Positions 39,478 through 52,600 of a stretch of 64,000 nt of DNA are shown piece by piece. The notes beneath the pieces were generated by a model. The model made no database searches. It saw nothing but the letters and a program-made list of their open reading frames with translations, and was not told the DNA's origin. How positions within the stretch are numbered: the first letter of the stretch is position 1; every line of letters begins with the position of its first letter. Position numbers and translations under genes: made by a program. Origin of the DNA: Glandiceps talaboti (lineage: Eukaryota; Hemichordata; Enteropneusta; Spengelidae); the NCBI RefSeq assembly GCF_964340395.1, contig NC_135552.1:12118194-12182193 (forward strand). Direction: 5' to 3'.

Positions 39478-42375
39478 ACAACTGTCAAACCAAAAATAAA
39501 CAGTTACTGAGGTGCCATCACAACACACAATAAGCAGACAAGTAATCATGTTAATTATCAGGAGGAAAATAAAGAATTGAAGCCATCACATTGCACAATC
39601 ATCAAGTCTATGTGTAATCCTTTCAGCAGAAGATTATTTCTACTACTTTTTATAGTGTTTTAATATCATTATTAAGTATACTACCCTGCTGTGTGTGTGT
39701 GGTCTCTTTTTAGCTAGTCTGGAGTTGAAATGTAAAACAAATTGGGTTCTATGATGAGTGAAATGTCAATACTGTTACTGATATAGTATAAGGTCATGAC
39801 ACATATTATGGGATACTTTTGTCAATAGAGAAAAGTAGTGCTACCTACTTGCAATGCTTGCACTTATCCAAGAGAGTACACCCACACTGTTTTCACCTTG
39901 CTCTGGTGATTTGTACAAGTAGATAGGGAGTCTAATGAACCCCCTAGGTGGTAATTTACCCTCCAGTATTAGCATATGATCACCATTTTTAATGTGTTCT
40001 TGATCCAATGTTAAATCCTATGGAGATTGCAAAAGAAAGTTTAAAATATGCAGAAAGAATCAAAATCTCATGAAATCTACACTAAATATGTATTAAGTGA
40101 CATGATGTAGATATTCGATAAAAATAAAAAATAATTAATTCTGGTCTTATGAAACTGATGTGATGTGATTTTATATGAATAATATTATAAATAATATTTT
40201 TTTATTCATCCAAATAAATTTGTTGAATGGTTGCCACAGGATCAGTGCCATAGTGCCCTAGTGTTAAGAAACCAGAGAAAACCAGAGTACCCCAGAAACC
40301 TGCATTGTCTAGTTTGTCCTGTATTTAAAGATATTTGATGTAAATGTATTGCTCCATATTATTATTGTTATTTTCAATTTTAAAAAGACATGTACTTCCG
40401 ACAAAACATTCCAGAATCTAGCCAAATTTCATGCATATAGTTTTAAATTAAGGGACAAGATCATAAGAAATGTTCAGAACAGCTTATGCGATGTTCATCT
40501 CATTAAGTTATTTCTCTGTCTTCTGATTGTTTTCGGTATATTTATTTTCACTTGTATAATGGGGCTGGTGATCTAATGTACTGAATAAACTCATCTTCTA
40601 GAAATACTGGAACACAAAAAAAACACATCTTTCTTTAAATAGAAAGTTATCTTACAGGATCATCCATCACATCTGCTGCTTCTCCACACCAGTTAGTTTT
40701 CCTCATATGCCAGGCATTTCCTTCCAGACCAGCCTTCTCTAACATTAATTTTAAACACTGGAAGAACAATTAAAGTCTCATGAATATGCTGAACACACTG
40801 AAAGAACAATCCCTCAAGAAACTACAAAAGTTGGTGTTGTTTTTTTCTCTCTGAAAATCAGTCCAAATCGGCATGGTTAAGGTAGAGCCTTGGGGATGAA
40901 TTCACTGAAATCAAAGTCCTTAAAAATCAGCCTTTGCCATATGGAATCTAGCTTCTGGTCATTTTGAAATAATATAAGAAGTTTGGGGTTCACCGTCTTG
41001 TTTTTGAGAAAATTGACAATCTTTAATATTCCCATAGAGTTAACACAGTATTCAGTGGCCATATTGGATTCGGTGGCCATATTGGATTCTAAAATGACTA
41101 AATTTTGATATCATTTTGACCTCTATTTCAAACCTTTGTATGGTGATCTCCTATTTTTTTTATTGATTTTAACTGAGAATAGGATGGAGTTTTCTTGAAC
41201 ATAGTAAACACCAAAAGTCTAAAAACTTTATTTCCAAGGTGCATTTCATTTTAAAGTGGCCATATGGATGAGAATTGGGTATTTATTTGGATTTTTAATT
41301 CATAAAACAATTTTATCATGGCTTCTCACATGTGAAACACAACATTGACCACGTCTATGTTTGTGACTGAATACATTGTAAAAAGCTAAAAAAAAATGTG
41401 TAAAAAGTTCATTCTTGTACGTACAATAAAAGATTTTTATTAATCTTTTACAATGTATTGAGTTACAACCACAGACAAGTATAAACCAATGATAAAATTG
41501 TTTTATAAATTTAAAATCTGAAATAACTACCCAGTCTTCATTCATATGGACACTTTAAGTCAACATTATACACAACTAGCATGATACCTATAGTAGTGTT
41601 AAACTCAGTCTTAAACTCAGCTTGACTACTCATCTTACCTTATCAACAGAGATTTTTTTGTCCACCATGATTTCCATATCTGGGTTTTTACTGGATGGGT
41701 CACCAGGTGTAAATGTCAAAGTAATCTGATGAAAAAAATAATAACGTCAGGCAATGAATTTGATATCTCTTCATATCACTTAAAATAAACTGATGAAAAT
41801 GCAAATTTTCACACCTGGATAATGACTTAATATTCATACCTCATTTGTTTTAGGTGGTGCACCTGGTTCAATGACCAATCGTAATCCTTGGGTCAACCCT
41901 GCTGCTGCGATACTCTGTTTTTCATGTACTATAAAGAGAAGCACAACAAATTTCAAATTTTATCAAATCATGCAAAAACAAGATTTATGTCTTGTCATTT
42001 TGTATCGTGATATATGTGATTAGATTTTGTAGCTACACACTTTGATGTCAAAATCCCCTCATACTTCATTTTACTGCCACACTACATTTCACAATCTTGA
42101 TTCATACATAATCCCACTCACCAACCACATCAATAAAACCCCATAAGAAGAATTGTCTGACCATCTCCTCAGCAAAAGCCATTGATATGCAATTAAATTA
42201 CAAAAATTTCATATGAACTAAAACCTTTTACAAACAACAGAATCAGTTGTCTGAAGATCGCAAAAGCGCGAAACTCTGAGTTACGACTTGTGATTTCCTA
42301 ATTCCTTGGATTGAATGCTCTGCTACTAATATTGCATGGAGCACTGTTCTCCCAAGTGAGATGCCTTTATCTAAG

Positions 42376-42466
<91 letters not shown>

Positions 42467-45400
42467 TACACACAAAGTGGTCAAAACTGCATAATCTGTT
42501 GTTGAAAACATAATCATGTATGAACTTTGATTATATTTCTTTTGTACCACCCAAATTGAAAAGTATACAAATTTTGTTAATTTAGGCAGTTTTTCTGCAC
42601 AAATGTCAATTTTGTTTCGCTTCATACAGAACATGGTCATTCAGTCACATGTACAGATATAAGACTCTTTATTTCTTTGTCACTATTGATATCAAAGTGT
42701 GAACATGGAGGTATATGGGGAGACACTATCTTCAGGCCTTGAATACTAATGACACCTTGGTCTAAAGGTGTGAAATCATATTTGGTGATATGCTTCCCTA
42801 AGGTATCAGAAGTGATTTCAAACTGCTCTTCAAACTGTCTGTGTTGAAAATAAAATCAGCCCTATTGTAACTGAAGAGTATTTTTACAATATAAATAGAT
42901 GAACTCTTCTCAGTAAACATACAGTGAAGTGATGATGTGCATAACAAAAGATCCACCAGGGAACAATTGTTGAATGTGCTGCCAAATCTTCATTATTGCT
43001 ATTGCTAACACACTGTAGTCCTTTGCTACTGTATATTTCAGCATCCAAAAAACTTCTATGGCCTTCCTTGTATAGATTTTATATAAGGCCAGAAAAAATA
43101 AAAAAGCTGTTTAATGGGCAACCTAACCCATCACATTTGGTAGGTGGGTCGATTTTTTATTTACAATGTTGGACACACAAGGATATTAAAACAAGTCGTA
43201 TATAATGACAGCAAAATATTTCAAGATTTCAGATTGAGTTTATATAGTACTTATTCGGTCATTTAGATTTTATCTCTAGCAATTTGTTTGTATGGCAATC
43301 GACTTCATTCAGTTCTACAATTAGGAAATGTACACAATTTACGGTTAAACAAATTTTGTTGCTCTTCTCACCCTCTTCTCTCAAAAAATGTTAAGACCCG
43401 CCAAATGAAACTCCAAAATTATTTTAGCCACCCCTTCTGTCACCTACACTACAGTGGAGATATAAAATTATATGGTACAAATCGTACAATGATGTATTAA
43501 AATAACAGCGATAACCAGCTACAATAACAGAGTACTATACAAAGGATGTGGATTTCACATGCATAAGGAGATGTCTCATAATGAGCTCTAACCTATACAG
43601 GGAGGTACTTAGCCAGCCACCTTCAATCTTGTTTTGGGAGAAAGACAATTATCACCATGATTGCTACTGATTGGAAGGAGACACTTCCAAAGATGAAAAC
43701 CTTTTGGAAAATAAGACAACGTAGGAGGCCATTTAGAGGCATTAATATTAAACCATAGACATAATCTAAAATACCAGAATTGAGAGATAATTATACTATG
43801 CAGTACATATTATCTGGCAATGAAGTGTATTTTGTTGCGGCAAAGCTGAAAGATGTTTTGTGGATGTGCACTTGGTAAATGACTTCTGAAGTTTAGTTTG
43901 GTTCCAAAAAAAAACATGAATAATGAGTAAAACATTTCAAGATTTTCAGACTATCAGAATGTCAATGGCCCAAAGACTGCTAAGTATTTGCTCATTCGTT
44001 TTAGTGCACATTAGATATACAACAGCTTAGTTTAATCTCAATTCACTCTTGTATGCATCATTACAGCCAAGTAAACCACTGTATAAGATATTATATAATT
44101 TGGAATTGATTCAAATGCATATGGTCACATGTACTATTCAGAAAATATAAAGAAATTCCCTTAACTTTGAAATAAAGTGTGCATTTTACTGACATGCGAA
44201 GCCCGCATGAGGATATATTACCCATCACCAAACAAAAAAACTTGAAATGTGAGAACATGGCATTGAGACCCTGGCCTTTAAGATAGTTTCACTTTTGTTG
44301 TCATAAAATTCTGCTTAAAAAATTTTTCAATTTCCTTATGTGTCAATTTCATATTATCTGTTACCATGACTACACTGAGACTACTCACATGGTGGTTTTA
44401 GTCCAACATTGTCATCATCAACTCTCAGTCTTCCTTTACCGTCGGTTTTCCTGTCATTTATCAGTCCAAGTCTAGACAATATGGTGGCTTTCAGTGTCTC
44501 CACAGACTGAAAAAGTAGAAAATCAAATGAAAAGTCCAGCCAGACTTATTTCTGCCTTCAGTACACTTGTAAAATTACTGCTATCAATTGACATATGATT
44601 TTGGGTGATAAAATAGTACAGTAACCATGGTAACTTATTACGCTTAGAAATATTGTAAAGAAGTTCAACTGCACTAGAGATGTGTTGAGTTATTTTGTGG
44701 ATCCTACAAGGGTTTATGGGAAACTTCTAGTGATGACATCACATTTCTGACATCTCTGTGCCTCGACAACACAAAGAGTGTCACATATCTACTTCTAAAA
44801 TTGGATGTCAAGACTAGTACATTCTATATACTATGCACATTCTCCACACAGAGGGCGCTATCTACAATATCATCGTGAGGAAGCCGTTCACAAATGAATC
44901 TAGCCCTGCGCGAGCTTATGAGCTTTGCCTAGTTATGATACTAAAATGATAGGAAATTAAATCAAAACATTAATAATGTTTAATTTTATCATATTTTTGT
45001 TCATTTTTTTTTTTATTTTGCCACACTCAGAAATGCTGAAGAAGAGAAGAATTGTCTTTAGATACATATGTAAGTCATCATACAGGTAATATCAACAGCA
45101 TCTTAGGAAAAGTTTCATAATAATGATGAGAGGACTCTCTAGAACTCAAACTTTACGGCAATGTGTTTATTTCCTACAGTAGTGTTACCCTAAGTCTGAA
45201 AGATCCAATTATTGGTTTGTAATTACTCATGGAAACGACGTCTGGATCTGTCAGACTATGTTCCCCTTTAATGATTAATAAACCAGCATTACTGTACAAA
45301 TCAACAAGAATTGTCTCACCTCATCCTTTGAGATTTCTATTGGTATAACAGGATAGTTCTCCACATAATTGTTTCTCTGATAACACCTGTTTTCTACAAT

Positions 45401-45474
45401 AAACGATACCATTTTGCTATGTCTCTCAGCTTCCATCTCAGCTAACCTGACTGCACTCCTGTATGTACAAATGA

Positions 45475-45516
<42 letters not shown>

Positions 45517-46547
45517 AATAATAATAATAACCAAAATTTATGATGAGCTGCTGTAAAACAGAAACAAAAGTTATCTTGAATAAAGATGTTAAAACAATTA
45601 TTTTATATCCCCCCCCCCCCCATCCTGTTGACAAACTAGCCAACTGATTCAAACCTTAATCAAACCCCAATATTTGAATCCCACAGTCTTGGATTACTAC
45701 TATCTTGGATGCAGCCATTGAGATTAAATAGGGTCGTTGTCTAGCACAGGACCAATTCTTACTATAGCTTTGTCACACAATAGTTTTCATTCAAAAATCC
45801 TGATCTGACATTCGTTTTAAATAAGAAGCCATCCATTAATGTAAATTGAGATTCACACCTCAAAACCAGACACACATTCCATTCCCTCGACTACAAGATA
45901 ACAATGTCATTCTGCCCTCACCGGCCTCCCATCGTCGCAAACCACGGCCTGTTTTACGGCAACGTTCTTAACGAGCCTCCGACTCTGATTTCAAAATGTA
46001 GTGGTAGAAATAATAACTCTGGTTTGCGAGAATGTGGCCTCCTCTCACCCTCTCATGGGATGGGTTGGCCGATGTGTGAGGGCGCCCCATCACAGCATAC
46101 CTTACACACCATCCATTCCCCAGAATATAAAACTCACATTTTTCAATATGTTATCATAATGAGTTCCTTACCCTACTAGTTTCCTTCTATTTTCAGCTGT
46201 CAACTTTTCACCGTTGTCAAATTTTAATTCATCCAGAGTTTTACCATCATCATGTCTGGACAGCACAATAGATTTGATGTTAACATGACTGAGTACAAGA
46301 TCTACCATTGGTATAGCTGTCACATCACATAGGATGACTTTCAATTCACCTATAGTACAGTCTCTAGGAAATGCTCTATTCAGTTCATCTGGTGCACCAG
46401 TTGATGCATTGTATGTGATACATAGTAACACTGGTTCACTTGATTTACCGGGAATTACACATACACCATCAACCTACAAATAGACATATGAAATATATTA
46501 GCTTGGAATCTAACTTGCAATGAGTTTGCAATCACTCAATCAATCAG

Positions 46548-46606
<59 letters not shown>

Positions 46607-49600
46607 CCATGTCTCCATTGAAGACATACTCCTCAATGTTTCTACTTACTAATTCATATTCTGATTCTTGCAACAAATATGGCTGCCATTTGGTCATTAA
46701 TTGGACTAAAATACTTGACATTTGTGCCAAGTTTGATTGAAATCTGCTCATGCATTTCAGAGATACAGTTGGACCTGGACAGAGGGGTGAACCCAGCACA
46801 GTAGCCCACTTGTTGTGCCTAGTAAATTGATAGATCAATCAATTGATCTAGCAATCAACTCACCTATCACCTAATAATTCAATCCATCATTCATTCAATC
46901 ATTCAATCATTCAATCAATAAGGTTATTTAACAAGGGTAATTATGGTTTTTGCAAGGATTAATCAGGTGACCCTCAGGATGACATAAGCATTCAAAAAAT
47001 AGTGACCATTGAAAGTTTAAACTACATATACCGATACAAACATGGATAGGGCCTAAAAACAGCACACAGAAAACAAAAGGGTGCTCGTGAATGTTTTTTA
47101 ATACAAAGCAAAGTCCACAAACATGGACACATTCAGGTCATCTTCTCATCAATCAATCTCTCTCATACTCCTTTCACCAATATAACTGATTTATCAGCAC
47201 AACAACATAAACATGATCTGAAAATTATAGAAAGTTTTGTTAAAATCAGCTACTTTTCAGTTACTCAGTCAACTTTGATTCAGGATAGGATAACCAGGGG
47301 TGCTAAACTGAGAATGGATTGGCATCACATACCCAATCAAAGCTGCCTTCCCAGTTTATACAGCTATTCTATTTATTGACTCACCTCCTGGCCATTCCAC
47401 ATAAAAATCTGGCTATCATTACATACTCCTGCATCTTGTATACTCTTATTGTTGTCACCTACAAATGATGAATAAATCAGCATAAATTATAAAACAATTA
47501 TCTGATTGGCTGTTGACTTAAATCTTTCCTCCAATAGCAAACAGCAAACAATCAGTGTACTAGCCATTATCTCATAGTCCCTTGATGGAATACATGTAAT
47601 TAGCAGTTAGTGCTTTCATAACCAAGCAATAATTGTATTACCATACACTGTATTGAAAATTCATGAGATTTATGCAAATCTAAATCACATCACATGACTG
47701 GCCATAGACCAATCACAGCTTTAGATTGACATGAGATATAAAGAACCAACATTACCTGATATATAGTCATACAGGTGTAGTCCTATTGGGGTTTCTTTTG
47801 CAATATGCAGGCATGTATCTTGGTTCAGCTTATCACTGCAGACAACCTGTAGAGGGATGCAATGTAATAAACTTATAATATATAACAACTTTTTTGGGAA
47901 AACATCATCGTTTTTCATGGCATTAACAACAAAGTGATTACTGGGGTACTGTGAACTTGCTCATTTCACCAGGGAACAATAAATACTCTTCTGAATACAA
48001 TAAGAAGCATATGGGCTCCACAGGTGGTCATATTATGACAGCACATTCTTGCAAATATCTACAAAATTGTGTGGTGAAGTTACAGTTATCTCTTGATTGT
48101 GATAACAGATGTCTCCATCATGGGTCGACTTCATTGCCATTCATTTCACATAAACCATTTTTAATAACTTCATCTAGAGTTCTAACCCTTACCTCTGCAA
48201 TCATAGTTTTCAAATCAGCGACAGCTTTCCTTCTATCGATAGACAATGCTATAATACTTGTATCTGAGTTGTATTTCACATTAATTGCACCACTGACTAC
48301 ATGGTAATTTTCACTTTGTAGTAATTTAACGTCTATTGTATTCACTGCTTGGTCATATTTCTCCCTGTCAACAATAACAAAGGTGGAAGGTTAAAAGGGC
48401 ACAAGCTGAGATTATATGTTTTTTGGGGTGTAATTTTTACTACCATATTTACAATGTAAAAGATACCCACAGTTTTCTACTTACTGACTCATACCTAACT
48501 ATCAATTACAATTGACTGAACTCAAACTTGGTATTAAGATATAATTATATTATCATTTATTATTATTTATTTCTTGTAAAAAAAAAATGTGCTACACATG
48601 CATCTCAGCGCATTGTACAGACTGAAGTTAAAAATTGCAAAAGTAAATAAAATGAGGAGAGAAAATAACCACACACACACACACACACAGGGAAAAAAAA
48701 ACGAACAAACAAATAAACACCATATAAATGCTCCAATGATGTAATGTATACTAGTAACACATATAAAAATGTTCAGAAATCTCTACTATGAAATCAACTG
48801 TTCTAACAATATCAGAAGACAATTGTAATGTTATAGAAGGTATACATCATCATTGACATTATACTAAAATAGTCTGATCAAGGTTTTATGTAAATCTTCT
48901 AACTTAAAGTGAAAAGCTAATACACTTGTGCCACTCTAACAATGTGTTGATTTCACTATACAAAGATATCATATACAGTAAATATTTGCACTGCTGGAAA
49001 ACCTGGAGCATATTTGACCTGAAAGTCCAACTTATCACAGAATTGTTTCAATACACACTGATGGTACTTCCACTGAAAAATTTAAAATTTGGTTGAATGG
49101 GATAGAATCTCAATACTGATCAAAAATAAATTGGAAAAAAATTTAAAACATGTTGTTGAAATATTAATACTTTATAGGATATATAAATTTACCTTTCTGC
49201 CTCTAGCACAGCATTTTCTATCATGATTTCTTCTAACAATGTCTCAGAAATCTTGTATGCTCTTTGTTTCTTAGCTGTAAATTTACAGAAAATGTATGTC
49301 ATGGTATATGGATTCAAAGAAAGTGCGCCCTCTATTGACAATATTTGCACAATAATGTAGATGAGTACAAGCTACCCCGGTACAACATCCTAACAGCTGA
49401 TCCAATAAAACATGAAGCTATTCATGAGGTCCATTTTGATTGGTTGGAAAACAATGGAAAAAAGTGACACTTGTTGACTTTATTTAATGATCATGATAAC
49501 AAAATATAAGAATGTATGCTTTCCAATAATTTGGATTCTTCCAAAGGTTTCACAAAGTCCCCTGATTCTAACTGATGGACTACAACTGATATATTAACTG

Positions 49601-52600
49601 TCATTATAATGTCAGTTAGATTTGTAGTAATCAACCCAGCCCATCTACCATTATAGTCCAACTACAATGATGAAATTGGACTCTTCCTCCTCATCATAGT
49701 ACTCATGATTCTTGAAAATCATTAAATTTGAAAGTCACCTTCCATTGGTCGTTTCAAAGACTTCCTCCTGTAGAACAACATATAGGCACTCTGCTTTCCT
49801 GAAAACTGTTTTTGAAGATCCTTAGTTTTGATAGGATGAACTCTGGAATCATTAAAGTCAAACCAACAGTGTCCATCTGGAGGAGGTGGTGAAGGTTCCC
49901 TGTGTGACAGAAGAAAATAGAATGGGTTCACGGAAACTTACTTTCAAAACAATGTGCAGAAACTCTTTAATTAGACCGAAAGGTCTGTTGTTGTTTATGT
50001 TCAACATTGCTGTCATTTACACCATGCAAACAACAGAAATGTGGAACAACAAACAACAACAAATCTTTAACTACTCCTTAATAATGAAAACCTGGAAATT
50101 TTCGCTAAATACTTATTTTCGCTAATTTGGCTGGAATAAACAAAGCAAAAACAAGTAGTGACTGAAATGCCTTCTTGTATATGAACATAGTGCACCAGTC
50201 TGGTTATTAGTAAAACTTAGTCTTTGAGAACTTGCTGAAAACTGTAAAATCACAAAATTTAGTAGTAGTGGAAATATCTAGGTTTACAGTATGTGTACTT
50301 TGGTAAGAATGAACTGCCAATATACATATCCGGGTTTTTTTTGGTCAAAATGTACTCAGTCAGTTATAAAACCTGGAGAAACCCGTCGTTTTGTACTTTA
50401 TTTTACATGTTGTTGTTTTCAAGGAAATAAGTATTACACACAAGAGTAAGAATACAAGAAATAATGTCAGACATGTGAGTGAGGTATAAACAGACTAATT
50501 CCTTACTCAGGAATGTTTGACATTAGCCACCAAAGTAAGAATACCTTCTTTGTTGTCAAAGTTTCAGAAAACACAGGTGGCACACAAATGTACGATAACT
50601 GTTTTCCTATGTTGCAAAACTTCATTCATTTATGACAAAAGTAATCATGCATGATTTAATACTTGAATCCAGATTCTATCGAAATCATTTGAAGGAAGTA
50701 TTTAAAAACTGACAACAATCATGTCAGGGTAGACATTATCTCAAAAGTGTTATATCATGAATATTTTTGGTCATCACTTCAGATCAACATGCGCTTTTAT
50801 ACTTAGCTGCTGTCCTCGATCCACCTGCTATCAACACATGAACACGCTAATGTCAACACTTACAGAGTCTAGTCTCAACATTTTCAAAGCTTTGTCATTT
50901 TCAGTACTTTTACCTCTTTGGTTTAGTTTTCTTCCTGCACTCATCATTTTCTGTGACCTCAGGTGGATTTTCTTTGAGACGTTTTGGACTTCCTTCAGGA
51001 CCATTATGGTGCTCCACACTTGTGTCCATGTCTTCACATTGCATCTCAGTACTCAGGGTGTTTGTAGACTTACTGCTACTTTTATGAGCTGTTTTCAATG
51101 TCACAAGGTTGGTGACTGAGTCAAAGTCAAATGTTTCATTGTGCTGTCTCAGAAACTGTAAAAATAAATGAAAACAGATCACTTTAATTTTTACTTTCTT
51201 ATCAACCTATTCATTCGTCTGCCAATATTTTTTTGGGATGTGTGGTTTGTTTCTAATATGGGTTGCAAAATCCTACCAAGGCTGATCATGAGTACAACTT
51301 AATAACCCTGCCCCACTCCACTCTCCCTCCCCTACCCTACCCCCACCCATCCCCATCTCATCCTACCCTTACTGGTCTTTAATACTTTACTTATTTTTTC
51401 AGAGAATACTGCAGTTGATGATACAATGTAACAGTAAAGATGCCACATCAAATACATGTCATGCCTTACCTTACTAATTGGTCCACAGTGTTTCTTAAAA
51501 CGTTTGTTCCATGACACTCCAGTCTGGGAAATAAGAGCCTACAAATTAAGAAAATGAACACAACATACATGAATGTACTCAAAAATCTTTACCCTCCTCA
51601 TACTGTAGCAGACTTACACTACACTACTACAAAATATTCACTCAATCAGGAAAAGTAAACTAAGTTGATATTTTGAATTTTTCAATTGTTGGTCACACAA
51701 AAATGTAACTCAACTAATTTTTTGTGTAACAGAGCATCCACAGCATCTTAATAATCACATAAACCATGTGCTCACAAAAAATTCTGATATTTTTTAAAAA
51801 TCTTGAATTGTTTATTTTTACTTGCAATCACCATAAGTTCAAAAGTTCAAGGTTACTTTACATATAAACAGTGCCCTCTATTGACATATAGTTATAAATA
51901 GTCTCTGCAACTAGAGTTCAGTCCTAGGTAGTCTTGATGTCCCCTAAGATGCTGAACTTTGTGCTCATTTATGATGTGGCATCACACTATAGGTGCTTCA
52001 AGTCAACAATTCTCAGGGTAAACTAGGGAATTGTCAAGACCTGATCTGACCTGGTAGCAACTGAATGGATTACAGATGAAAGTTGTCTTTTCCGAGTGCA
52101 ATCCACTTAATATGACACACACTTCTCACTTGGAAGAATTTATAAAACAGAGATTCCCAGTGTATTACATAATCCAAAGTGCTGATACCGTAATAATGCA
52201 TTGCTTTCCAATGAGGTCACCATGTAAATAAAGTGACTGTGAGAGCATGGATGTGCCCACTGAACAGAATCATCTAGCGATGGACACCAGGTACAAAGAA
52301 TCATATGAGCATCTAATAAACAGCACCCTCTAGTGGTACACATTTGCAGTCATAAAAAGCTGAGTAGCATCCTGCATGTTTACAGGAGCCAATGGTTCTA
52401 TTTTTCATGTTAAGGATCCAGACAAATGAAGGCAATTCAATTCCAACATCAAGAACTTTTCAGTACAGTGACGGCAAAAGCAAGATTATAACATGCACAA
52501 CATACTCAACTAAATTTGAGAAATATACATATATTACATCACTAACACCAGAGGGCAGTATATGATTAAAAGATGTGATGAGTGATGTCACCAATACGAG

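Noticed and set aside
39007-39549. 180-codon ORF beginning with a CVCVCV run
   Set aside because: Only the part at 39011-39248 is exon; the N-terminal part reads through intron and the CA repeat upstream of a clear acceptor.
45275-45652. 125-codon ORF with a poly-His run
   Set aside because: Only 45320-45458 is exon; the His run is the translated ATG/AAT repeat in the intron.
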